Assembly: GCA_024278975.1 (NCBI GenBank)
Contig: JAJRSD010000051.1
Coordinates: 1-64,000 of the forward strand
Length of the DNA stretch: 64,000 bases
Source of the DNA: Bacteroidota bacterium
GTDB taxonomy: Bacteria > Bacteroidota > Bacteroidia > Bacteroidales > Prolixibacteraceae
Reading direction: 5' to 3'
Positions 36,655 to 44,312 of the stretch are shown here, one piece after another (position 1 is the first letter of the stretch; every line of letters begins with the position of its first letter). The position numbers and the translations under genes were made by a program. The notes beneath the pieces are model-generated. The model searched no databases. It was given only the letters and a program-made list of their open reading frames with translations, and had not been told where the DNA came from.

Positions 36655-37791
36655 ATGAGAGATAAAATAGTGATGGTAAGCGGTTGTTACGACTTGCTTC
36701 ATGCCGGACATGTGGCATTTTTTAAAACCGCTGCCGAATATGGAAAGTTGCATGTTTATGTTGGCAAGGATAAAAACATCAAACAGTTAAAAGGAAAAGC
36801 ACCCTATTTCTCGGAAGAAGAACGCAAATATATGGTGGGTGCCGTGCGCTATGTCGAGAAGGCCAATGTTTCGTCGGGAATGGGAATGTTGGATTTCGAA
36901 GAGGATATGAAAAACCTGAAACCCGATATCTTTCTTGTAAATTCAGACGGATTTACAGAAGGAAAAAAGAAATTATGCGAAGCAAACGGAGTTGAGCTGG
37001 TTGTTTTGGAACGTATTCCGGAAGAGGGTTTACCGGCTCGTTCCAGTTCCGATTCGAAAAAAGAGCTAAAATTTCCGTACCGGGTTTGTCTTGCGGGCGG
37101 CTGGATGGATCAACCCTGGGTTTCTAAAAAACATCCGGGCTCGGTTGTAGTTGCTCAGATTTATCCGACTATAGATTTTAACGACCGCTCGGGAATGGCA
37201 ACCAGCTCGCGAAAAGTTGCCATGGAATTGTGGGGCGATGAATATCCTGCAGGCGATCCGGTTCGCAACGCGCAACTTCTTTTTGGCGCCGAAAATCCTC
37301 CGGGGTCTGAATATATTTCCGGTTCGCAAGACCACATCGGATTGTTGGTTCCCGGCGTGAGTCGCATTGATTATAACGGTAAGTTCTGGCCAAAAAATAT
37401 TGAAAATACTGTTGACAGAGAAACCTGCGAATGGCTTTCGGAAGTGTTGCATTTTGCACCACTGAAACCTCGCCCCGACGGTTATAATCCAATTCTGAAA
37501 AAAAATCTCGATCCTGCAATAATAAAAATATTGGGCAAATCGGCCGATTCATGTTACGAAGCCATTCTGAAAAAAGATGTGCAATTGTTAGGCGAGTCAA
37601 TGAAAGAGACTTTTTTATGCTGGAGCGAAATGTTGCCACACACAGTTCCCGATTGGGTGATGCAGGATATGCAAACTAACTATTTCCCAAAATATTCGGG
37701 TGCAATTACCTCGGGCAGCGGTGGCGGTTACATCGTTTTTCCTTCGGAGGAAAAAATTGAAGGAACGATTAAAGTGAAAATCAGGTATTAA
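36655..37791 (+). CDS. Nucleotidyltransferase-GHMP sugar kinase fusion
   Basis: 378 residues. Residues 1-130 are a cytidylyltransferase-like domain: GCYDLLHAGHVAFF carries the HxGH site, with SSSDSKK closing it. Residues 140-378 resemble GHMP sugar kinases: RVCLAGGWMDQP, a SGMATSSRK loop, SGSQDHIGLL (as in fucokinase/heptokinase types) and SGSGGGY. Such a protein could phosphorylate a free sugar at C1 and transfer a nucleotide to it, like bacterial Fkp but with unrelated order and a smaller size. The kinase half is shorter than usual, so activity is not certain. It lies between epimerase and guanylyltransferase genes. Confidence 0.78.
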   Translation: MRDKIVMVSGCYDLLHAGHVAFFKTAAEYGKLHVYVGKDKNIKQLKGKAPYFSEEERKYMVGAVRYVEKANVSSGMGMLDFEEDMKNLKPDIFLVNSDGFTEGKKKLCEANGVELVVLERIPEEGLPARSSSDSKKELKFPYRVCLAGGWMDQPWVSKKHPGSVVVAQIYPTIDFNDRSGMATSSRKVAMELWGDEYPAGDPVRNAQLLFGAENPPGSEYISGSQDHIGLLVPGVSRIDYNGKFWPKNIENTVDRETCEWLSEVLHFAPLKPRPDGYNPILKKNLDPAIIKILGKSADSCYEAILKKDVQLLGESMKETFLCWSEMLPHTVPDWVMQDMQTNYFPKYSGAITSGSGGGYIVFPSEEKIEGTIKVKIRY

Positions 37792-37888
37792 AAACCCCAT
37801 CCCGACCTTCACCCGAGGGGAAAGAGAAAGATTTTAAAAACAAAAACAAGAATAAGATATTTATCCATATATTTGAAATTTTAGAAAT

Positions 37889-37916
37889 CCTCCCCCTCAG
37901 GGGGAGTTAGAGAGGG
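37889..37916. repeat. CTCCCCCTCAGGGGGAG hairpin element
   Basis: A G/C-rich palindrome in AT-rich DNA just before the guanylyltransferase gene. A related CCCC/GGGG sequence is at 37797-37825. Similar to the dispersed elements at 17879 and 53702. Confidence 0.5.
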
Positions 37917-37923
37917 CTGTTTT

Positions 37924-39003
37924 ATGCAAAATTTATACACTTTAATTATGGCAGGCGGTGCCGGAACACGTTTCTGGCCCCGAAGCAAAACTGCAAAACC
38001 AAAGCAGTATTTGAATATGTTCGGCGACGATTCTCTGTTACAATCTACAATTAAACGGTTTGCTACTTTTACCGATACCGATAATATTTACATCGTTTCG
38101 GGCAAAAGTCAGGCAGGGGTTTTAGAGGAACAAACATCAATGCTTCCAAAAGAGAATCTGATTTACGAACCTGTTGGTAAAAATACGTTGCCTTGCATTG
38201 GGCTGGCTGCAATGCTTGCCGAAAAAGAGAACCCCGATGGAATTATGGTTGTTTCGCCGGCAGACCATTTAATAAAAAACAACGAGCTTTTTAAAGATAC
38301 CGTTTTGGCAGCAGCTAAAATTGCCAACGAATTAGACGGTATTGTAACACTCGGAATAAATCCAACCTTTCCGGCAACCGGTTTTGGCTATGTTAAAACT
38401 GCCGAGGATATTACAGGAAACGAAAAAATAAAGCAATTTAAAGTTGAACGTTTTGTTGAAAAACCTGACGAACAAACAGCAACCCATTATTTAAAACAGG
38501 GCGGATTTTATTGGAACAGTGGTCTTTTCATTTTTAAAATTTCAGTATTTGTCGATTCAATAAAACAATTTGCCCCCGGTTTGTACAACGACCTGAAAAA
38601 AATACAAGCCGATTTTGGAACACCCAATTACGAACAAACTTTAGATACAATTTATCGGGCGGTAGAAAGTATCTCGGTTGATTACGGAATTATGGAACAC
38701 GCAAAAAACATCTATTTGGTAGAAGGTAATTTCGACTGGAACGATTTGGGGAGCTGGGAATCGGTTTATCTTACCGATAAAAAAGATAACAATGGTAATG
38801 CCGGAAGTGGCGAATCTATTTTCCTCAATTCAAAAAATTCATACATCCACTCTGAAAACGGTTTAATAGCTCTAATCGGACTCGATGATGTAATTGTAGT
38901 TCAGGATGGAAATACAACGTTAGTTTGCAAGCGCGAAAATGCTGAGGATGTAAAGGAAATAGTTGAGCAGTTAAAAGCTAAAGGTAAAAAGCAATACTTG
39001 TAA
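37924..39003 (+). CDS. manC: Mannose-1-phosphate guanylyltransferase
   Basis: 359 residues; makes GDP-mannose from GTP and mannose 1-phosphate. The nucleotide loop AGGAGTRFWPRSKTAKPKQ, the VSPADHLI metal site, VEKPDEQTA, GFYWNSGLF and the DWNDLGSW segment are all diagnostic of ManC-type enzymes. It lacks the C-terminal isomerase domain of the bifunctional form, which is normal for Bacteroidota. GDP-mannose is the substrate of the epimerase encoded upstream. The gap from the fusion gene is 132 bases with a repeat inside. Confidence 0.94.
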   Translation: MQNLYTLIMAGGAGTRFWPRSKTAKPKQYLNMFGDDSLLQSTIKRFATFTDTDNIYIVSGKSQAGVLEEQTSMLPKENLIYEPVGKNTLPCIGLAAMLAEKENPDGIMVVSPADHLIKNNELFKDTVLAAAKIANELDGIVTLGINPTFPATGFGYVKTAEDITGNEKIKQFKVERFVEKPDEQTATHYLKQGGFYWNSGLFIFKISVFVDSIKQFAPGLYNDLKKIQADFGTPNYEQTLDTIYRAVESISVDYGIMEHAKNIYLVEGNFDWNDLGSWESVYLTDKKDNNGNAGSGESIFLNSKNSYIHSENGLIALIGLDDVIVVQDGNTTLVCKRENAEDVKEIVEQLKAKGKKQYL

Positions 39004-39084
39004 TTGTCATTACCTGCAAGCACAGGTTGTTATTGGTAAATTAATTTTACATTTTTACGAAAAAAAACAGATCAAAATATAATT

Positions 39085-40383
39085 ATGAAGAATTCAAAAG
39101 CAATTGTGGTAGAGAAAAAATACCTCGTGCCATTTATTTTAATTACCTCACTTTTTGCCTTGTGGGGGTTTGCCAACGACATTACAAACCCCATGGTTGC
39201 GGCATTTCAAACTGTTATGGAAATTTCGAATTTTAAGGCATCTATGGTGCAGTTTGCTTTTTACGGTGGCTATGCAACCATGGCAATTCCGGCTGCATTA
39301 ATTATTAAAAGGTACAGCTATAAAATGGGAATTATTGTTGGATTATCGCTTTATGCGGTGGGTGCGCTTCTATTTTTTCCGGCTGCACAATTCGAGGTAT
39401 TTGGATTTTTCTTAGTTTCATTATACATATTAACTTTTGGACTGGCATTTTTAGAAACCACAGCAAACCCGTATATTTTGTCGATGGGCGATGAGGAGAC
39501 TGCAACACGGCGGTTAAACCTTGCACAATCCTTTAACCCGATGGGCTCTATTTTGGGGATGTTTGTAGCTTCGAAAGTAATTTTATCGGCACTCGATTCC
39601 GACAAAAGAGATGCCGCCGGAAACCTGATTTTCGAAACATTAAGTGCTGCCGAAAAAGCGGTAATCAGAACTCACGATTTGGGCATTATCCGCAATCCGT
39701 ATGTGATTTTAGGGTTTGTTGTAATTGCAATGTTAATTGTAATAGTACTTTATAAAATGCCTAAACGCGCAGAAGCCGATCATGAAATTCATGCAATGGA
39801 CTCGTTTAAAAATCTAATCAAAAATATTAAATATCGCGAGGGAGTAATTGCACAGGTGTTTTATGTGGGTGCTCAAATTATGTGTTGGACTTTTATCATT
39901 CAGTATGCCGATAATCTGGGAATACCAAAAGCCGAAGCACAGAATTATAATATTGTTGCAATGGCAATTTTTATCAGCAGTAGGTTTATAAGTACTTTTT
40001 TAATGAAGTACCTGAATTCGAAGTTAATGCTGACTATGTTTGCGGTTGGAGGAATGATTACCACAACCGGAGTAATTTTAATTCAAGGTATGCCCGGATT
40101 GTATTTATTGGTTGCCACTTCGGCATTTATGTCGCTAATGTTCCCAACAATTTACGGAATTGCTTTGGGAGGTTTAAAAGACGATGCTACACTTGGTGCG
40201 GCAGGTTTGGTAATGGCAATTGTTGGCGGCGCACTAATGCCACCGCTACAAGCAAAAATTATCGACCAAGTAACTGTTTTATCCATACCGGCGGTTAACT
40301 TCTCATTTATACTTCCGTTTATCTGTTTTGTTGTAATCGCAATTTATGGCTATCGCACATTAAAAGTTTATCCTCAATTATAA
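39085..40383 (+). CDS. fucP: L-fucose:proton symporter-like MFS permease
   Basis: 432 residues with twelve membrane segments of the FucP branch of the major facilitator superfamily: WGFANDITNPMV (the conserved WG.-N-D of FucP) and FLETTANPYILSMG are characteristic. It imports L-fucose or a related sugar (L-galactose is also carried by E. coli FucP) with a proton. It is followed 11 bases later by a sugar mutarotase gene. A weak promoter (TTG, 18 bases, TACATTTT at 39048) precedes it. Confidence 0.9.
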   Translation: MKNSKAIVVEKKYLVPFILITSLFALWGFANDITNPMVAAFQTVMEISNFKASMVQFAFYGGYATMAIPAALIIKRYSYKMGIIVGLSLYAVGALLFFPAAQFEVFGFFLVSLYILTFGLAFLETTANPYILSMGDEETATRRLNLAQSFNPMGSILGMFVASKVILSALDSDKRDAAGNLIFETLSAAEKAVIRTHDLGIIRNPYVILGFVVIAMLIVIVLYKMPKRAEADHEIHAMDSFKNLIKNIKYREGVIAQVFYVGAQIMCWTFIIQYADNLGIPKAEAQNYNIVAMAIFISSRFISTFLMKYLNSKLMLTMFAVGGMITTTGVILIQGMPGLYLLVATSAFMSLMFPTIYGIALGGLKDDATLGAAGLVMAIVGGALMPPLQAKIIDQVTVLSIPAVNFSFILPFICFVVIAIYGYRTLKVYPQL

Positions 40384-40394
40384 GTTTGAATCTT

Positions 40395-40745
40395 ATGGCA
40401 GAATATAAAAGATATTGTAAAACCTTAAAATTAGAGAACGATTCTGTTCTAATCGAAGAGTATAAAAAGGTTCATTCTGCCGATGCCTTTTGGCCCGAAA
40501 TTACGCAGGGAATGCGCGATGTGGGAATTACCGACATGGAAATCTATATTTTTGGGACACAGCTTTTTATGATAATGGATACAGTGCCGGATTTTGACCA
40601 CGACAAGGCGATGAAAGAGCTTGCAACAAAACCGCGACAATCAGAATGGGAAGCCTACGTTTCTCGTTTCCAAAAAACTTCTGCCGATGCCACCGCCGAC
40701 GAAAAATGGCAACTGATGGAACGTATTTATAAACTGGGGAAGTAG
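40395..40745 (+). CDS. L-rhamnose/L-fucose mutarotase family protein
   Basis: 116 residues from ATG 40395. Small dimeric alpha-beta barrel of the RhaM/DUF718 family that interconverts alpha and beta anomers of deoxysugars. EEYKKVHSADAFWPEI (active-site His), the DMEIYIFGTQLFMIMD strand and KWQLMERIYKL are conserved. Placed after fucP, the substrate is likely L-fucose or the sugar FucP brings in, rather than rhamnose. Confidence 0.9.
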   Translation: MAEYKRYCKTLKLENDSVLIEEYKKVHSADAFWPEITQGMRDVGITDMEIYIFGTQLFMIMDTVPDFDHDKAMKELATKPRQSEWEAYVSRFQKTSADATADEKWQLMERIYKLGK

Positions 40746-40888
40746 AAAATTGCAATCGCAGTTTTCAGTTGTAGTAAAAAAAAAGGAAGAGTCGAAAGTT
40801 TGAGTTTACAGTTTGTGTGTTACCTATTGACTTTTAGTTCACCCGGTGATTAAATAGTGGGGAATAAATAATTTTTAATATCACTAAA

Positions 40889-40941
40889 TGAAACGAGCAT
40901 GATAAGTTTTAATACACAACTTGTCCCGATTTGTCGGGAGG
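40889..40941 (+). repeat. 53-bp dispersed element, copy A
   Basis: Begins TGAAACGAGCATGA and ends with the hairpin TCCCGATTTGTCGGGA plus GG. A second copy of equal length lies inverted at 44232-44284. About 80 percent of positions agree, and a stem base pair differs in both halves (A-T here, G-C there). It precedes the DUF2007 gene. Confidence 0.8.
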
Positions 40942-40999
40942 AGCATGATTATATGCGAGATACATATGTTGCCGTTAAAAAACAAATAATTATAAACAT

Positions 41000-41401
41000 A
41001 TGAAATTAGTAACAATAAAGGAATCTCATTATAATCAAGATTTAACGGTATTAAAAAGCCGTTTAGAATCGGAAGGAATAGAGTGCAGGTTAAAAAATGA
41101 ACTTACAACGCAGGTGCTAAATCATATTCCCGCATTTTCGGTTGAGTTACAAATTGCAGATACCGATTTGGAGCGGGCAAAAGAGATTATGATTGAAACA
41201 GGGGAACTGCCTTTCGGAAAAATAAAACTTGTTTGCCAGAAATGTGGATCAGAGAGAGTTAAAATGAAAGTAAGCATATTGAAAAAAATTCAGTTATTTT
41301 TTTCAATATTATTTACTTTGCTGGGGGCAAACACACCAACCGACAAATTATTTAGTAAAGTAAAATATGTTTGTAAAGACTGTGGAGCAGTGGTTGAATA
41401 A
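41000..41401 (+). CDS. DUF2007 / zinc-ribbon small membrane-associated protein
   Basis: 133 residues. Residues 1-72 fit the DUF2007 putative signal-transducing domain (LVTIKESHYNQDLTVLKSRLESEG, then VELQIADTDLERAKEIM). Residues 79-130 are a treble zinc-ribbon with CQKCGSE and CKDCGAVVE around a hydrophobic stretch (IQLFFSILFTLLGA) that may be a membrane helix. Function unknown. It lies alone between a 53-bp repeat and the M3 peptidase gene. Confidence 0.75.
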   Translation: MKLVTIKESHYNQDLTVLKSRLESEGIECRLKNELTTQVLNHIPAFSVELQIADTDLERAKEIMIETGELPFGKIKLVCQKCGSERVKMKVSILKKIQLFFSILFTLLGANTPTDKLFSKVKYVCKDCGAVVE

Positions 41402-41519
41402 TACGAAGATCAATATTTCCTTATTCAAGACAAACCCTAAAACTGTGAATTCCGTCATAACTCTGCTATTCAATAATAATTATCTTGTGCCAAAATTTTT
41501 ACTACATAAATCTATTAAT

Positions 41520-43637
41520 ATGAAAAAATTACTATTTATAATTTTTGTAACAGGGTTGGCAATTAGTTCGTGTCAAACTCAAAAAAAAGAGAGTACTTCT
41601 ATGGAAAATCCGTTTTTTACTGAGTGGACAACGCCGTTTGGTGTTCCTCCGTTCAACAAAATTAAAGTTGAACATTACGTGCCGGCAACCATCGAAGGCA
41701 TAAAACAGCATCAGGCTGAAATAGATGCGATTGTTGCCAACAGCGATGAACCTAATTTTGAAAATACTATTTTGGCATTTGATAAATCGGGCGAGTTATT
41801 GGATAAAGTCAGTAGTGTTTTTGGACCATTAAATGGTGCCAACACCAACGACGAAATGCAGGCAGTTGCTCGCGAGCTTTCTCCCATAAAAACAGAACAT
41901 TGGAATAATATTTCGATGAATGCCGGTCTTTTTAAAAAAATTAAAGCAGTTTACGAAAAAAGAAATGAGAGTGGTTTAGACGACCAGCAAATTCGTGTAA
42001 CCGAAAAATATTATAAAGATTTTGAACGTAACGGTGCTAATTTATCTGTTGATGATCAGGAGATTTTAAAAGTAGTAAATACTGAGCTCGCTGCTTTGTA
42101 TATTCAGTTTGGCGAAAACTTATTGGCAGAAACCAATAAAAATTTCAAGCTGGTAATTGATAAAAAAGACGACCTTGCCGGTTTGCCCGATGATGTTATT
42201 ACAAGAGCTGCAACTGCTGCCAAAAAAGTAGGAGAAGATGGAAAATGGGTTTTTACTTTGGCAAAACCTAGTTGGATTCCGTTTCTTCAGTTTTCAGAAA
42301 AACGTGCCTTGCGAGAGAAATTGTACCGTGGCTATTTTATGCGTGGCGACAACGATAATAAAAATGATAATAAAGAGATTATCAAAAAAATTGTAAAACT
42401 ACGCGACCAGCGTGCAAAACTGCTTGGTTTTGAGAATTTTGCAGCATATAAAATTGACGTTAATATGGCAAAAACTCCGAAGGCAGTTTACGATTTTTTG
42501 ATGGAGTTATGGGTGCCATCTCTTGAAATGGCAAAACAGGATGTTAAAGAGATGCAGGCAATTGCCGATCGTGAAGGTGCTGATATTAAATTGGAATCGT
42601 GGGACTGGTGGTACTATTCGGAAAAGTTACGCAACGAGAAGTTTGATTTAGATGAAGCTGAAATAAAACCATATTTTAGTTTGGAAGCAGCAAAAAAAGG
42701 AATTTTTTATGTAGTTGAAAATCTTTATGGATTAAAGTTTATCGAACGCAAAGATTTGCCTACATACAACGAAGAAGCAACTGCTTACGAAGTACTTGAG
42801 GCCGATGGTTCGCACTTGGCAATTTTGTACATGGATTTTCATCCCCGCGACGGGAAAAGAGTTGGAGCGTGGTCAACTGCTTTTCGCGATGTTACGTACA
42901 GAAACGGGAAACGCATTCCTCAGGTTGGTTCGATTGTAATGAATTTTACACGCCCTGCCGGCGATACTCCGGCATTGTTGAGTTTCGATGAGGTATCTAC
43001 ATTTTTTCATGAGTTCGGACATGCCTTGCATTTTATGTTTGTTGATGGGAAATACAATAGAACCATTGGAAGTGTGCCTCGCGATTTTATTGAATTACCG
43101 TCGCAAATTATGGAAAACTGGGCAGCAGACCCGGAAGTAATAAAAGTTTACGCCAAACATTATAAAACCGGAGAAGTTATTCCCGATGAATTATTGGATA
43201 AGTTAATAAAAAGCGGAACGTTTAATCAAGGATTTATTACCGGCGAATATGTTGCCGCATCACTTCTCGACCTTGATTATCATACCGTTAAGAATTCTGT
43301 GATTGATGATGTTAACGCATTTGAAAAAAGTCAGATGGATAAAATTGGGTTAATTCCTGAGTTTCTTCCTCGTTACCGCAGCACCTATTTTTCACATATT
43401 TTCTCAGGCGATGGTTATTCGGCAGGGTACTACGTTTATATTTGGGCTGCTGTTTTAGATTCCGATGCATTTGATGCTTTTAAACAATCGGGCGATATTT
43501 TCAATCCTGAATACGCAGCAAAATTCAGAACACTTCTGGAAAAATGTGGGTCGGACGATGGAATGACTATTTATAAAAACTTCCGTGGACAAGAACCTTC
43601 TAAAGAACCACTTCTTAAAAAACGTGGGTTACTATAG
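41520..43637 (+). CDS. dcp: M3-family metallopeptidase (peptidyl-dipeptidase Dcp-like) lipoprotein
   Basis: 705 residues from ATG 41520, which gives a lipoprotein signal (MKKLLFIIFVTGLAISSC); the frame is open upstream from 41367 but that part has no signal. It is a thimet-type zinc peptidase with HEFGHALH at 497-504 and the downstream Glu region ELPSQIMENWA. Dcp removes C-terminal dipeptides from peptides; here it would act outside the cytosol as a lipoprotein, as in other Bacteroidota. A strong terminator follows. Confidence 0.92.
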   Translation: MKKLLFIIFVTGLAISSCQTQKKESTSMENPFFTEWTTPFGVPPFNKIKVEHYVPATIEGIKQHQAEIDAIVANSDEPNFENTILAFDKSGELLDKVSSVFGPLNGANTNDEMQAVARELSPIKTEHWNNISMNAGLFKKIKAVYEKRNESGLDDQQIRVTEKYYKDFERNGANLSVDDQEILKVVNTELAALYIQFGENLLAETNKNFKLVIDKKDDLAGLPDDVITRAATAAKKVGEDGKWVFTLAKPSWIPFLQFSEKRALREKLYRGYFMRGDNDNKNDNKEIIKKIVKLRDQRAKLLGFENFAAYKIDVNMAKTPKAVYDFLMELWVPSLEMAKQDVKEMQAIADREGADIKLESWDWWYYSEKLRNEKFDLDEAEIKPYFSLEAAKKGIFYVVENLYGLKFIERKDLPTYNEEATAYEVLEADGSHLAILYMDFHPRDGKRVGAWSTAFRDVTYRNGKRIPQVGSIVMNFTRPAGDTPALLSFDEVSTFFHEFGHALHFMFVDGKYNRTIGSVPRDFIELPSQIMENWAADPEVIKVYAKHYKTGEVIPDELLDKLIKSGTFNQGFITGEYVAASLLDLDYHTVKNSVIDDVNAFEKSQMDKIGLIPEFLPRYRSTYFSHIFSGDGYSAGYYVYIWAAVLDSDAFDAFKQSGDIFNPEYAAKFRTLLEKCGSDDGMTIYKNFRGQEPSKEPLLKKRGLL

Positions 43638-43685
43638 AAAGTAAAAAGTAATTAGTATTGAGTACAAAGACCAAAAAAACTTCAT

Positions 43686-43715
43686 AAAAAAAGGTTGCTT
43701 CGGCAGCCTTTTTTT
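43686..43715. terminator. Bidirectional terminator
   Basis: AAAAAAAGGTTGC-TTCG-GCAGCCTTTTTTT, a 13-base stem with one G-U pair and a TTCG tetraloop, between the convergent dcp and lipoprotein genes. It works on both strands. Confidence 0.92.
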
Positions 43716-43724
43716 ATGTCTAAT

Positions 43725-44183
43725 CTATTTCTCAATTTCAAATATATTTGAGACAACTACAATACTTGTGTCTTTATCTGCAATGTAACACGGAACATGT
43801 AATCTGAATGTAGTTGTGTTATCAAAAAAATCGGATGGTAACAGAAATGTGTCTGAGTTATTTGTATGAATTGTATCTAAAAAAGTAGGGCATTTCAAAA
43901 ACATATACTGAAAATATTTATCTGATGACCATTTCTCATCAACTTTTTCCTGATATGCCATTTCGAGCCACCTGTTACACCGTTTCCCTACGATAACAGT
44001 AAATTCAGAATAATTTTCCAGTAACAAACTAATTGTATCAGATTTTTGATAGACAGTTTTATCGGTTGTAATATTAATACCTTTAGCAAAATCGTAATCA
44101 TCAATAATTGCTTCGGTGCAACTAAAAATGGAAAGTATTACTAATAATAAGGGAAATAATTTTCTTAATTTTAACTGTTTCAT
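43725..44183 (-). CDS. Hypothetical lipoprotein
   Basis: 152 residues from ATG 44183; the frame extends upstream into a repeat, which is not coding. MKQLKLRKLFPLLLVILSIFSC is a lipoprotein signal with the lipobox Cys at 22. The rest looks like a single beta-sandwich of about 115 residues (GINITTDKTVYQKSDTISLLLENYSE), similar in style to domains that cap surface lipoproteins, but I recognise no family. It lies between the bidirectional terminator and copy B of a 53-bp repeat. Confidence 0.65.
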   Translation of the reverse strand: MKQLKLRKLFPLLLVILSIFSCTEAIIDDYDFAKGINITTDKTVYQKSDTISLLLENYSEFTVIVGKRCNRWLEMAYQEKVDEKWSSDKYFQYMFLKCPTFLDTIHTNNSDTFLLPSDFFDNTTTFRLHVPCYIADKDTSIVVVSNIFEIEK

Positions 44184-44231
44184 CTGTTTGTGTTTTTCAC
44201 TACAAATACTCAAATAAAAACTAATCATTAT

Positions 44232-44284
44232 CCTCCCGGCAAACCGGGACAAGTTGTGTGTTGATATTATTCATGTTCGTTTCA
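44232..44284 (-). repeat. 53-bp dispersed element, copy B (inverted)
   Basis: Reverse complement begins TGAAACGAACATGA and ends TCCCGGTTTGCCGGGA plus GG, matching copy A at 40889-40941. The two copies, in opposite orientation, bracket the DUF2007, dcp and lipoprotein genes, 3.3 kb. Confidence 0.8.
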
Positions 44285-44312
44285 CGATTTAAAGTCTTGC
44301 ATTCTGGTATTA

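Noticed and set aside
41367-41519. Longer N-terminus for the M3 peptidase overlapping the DUF2007 gene
   Set aside because: The upstream part has no family similarity and hides the lipoprotein signal that begins at 41520.
44184-44252. Longer N-terminus for the hypothetical lipoprotein
   Set aside because: It runs into copy B of the 53-bp repeat; the lipobox signal begins at ATG 44183.
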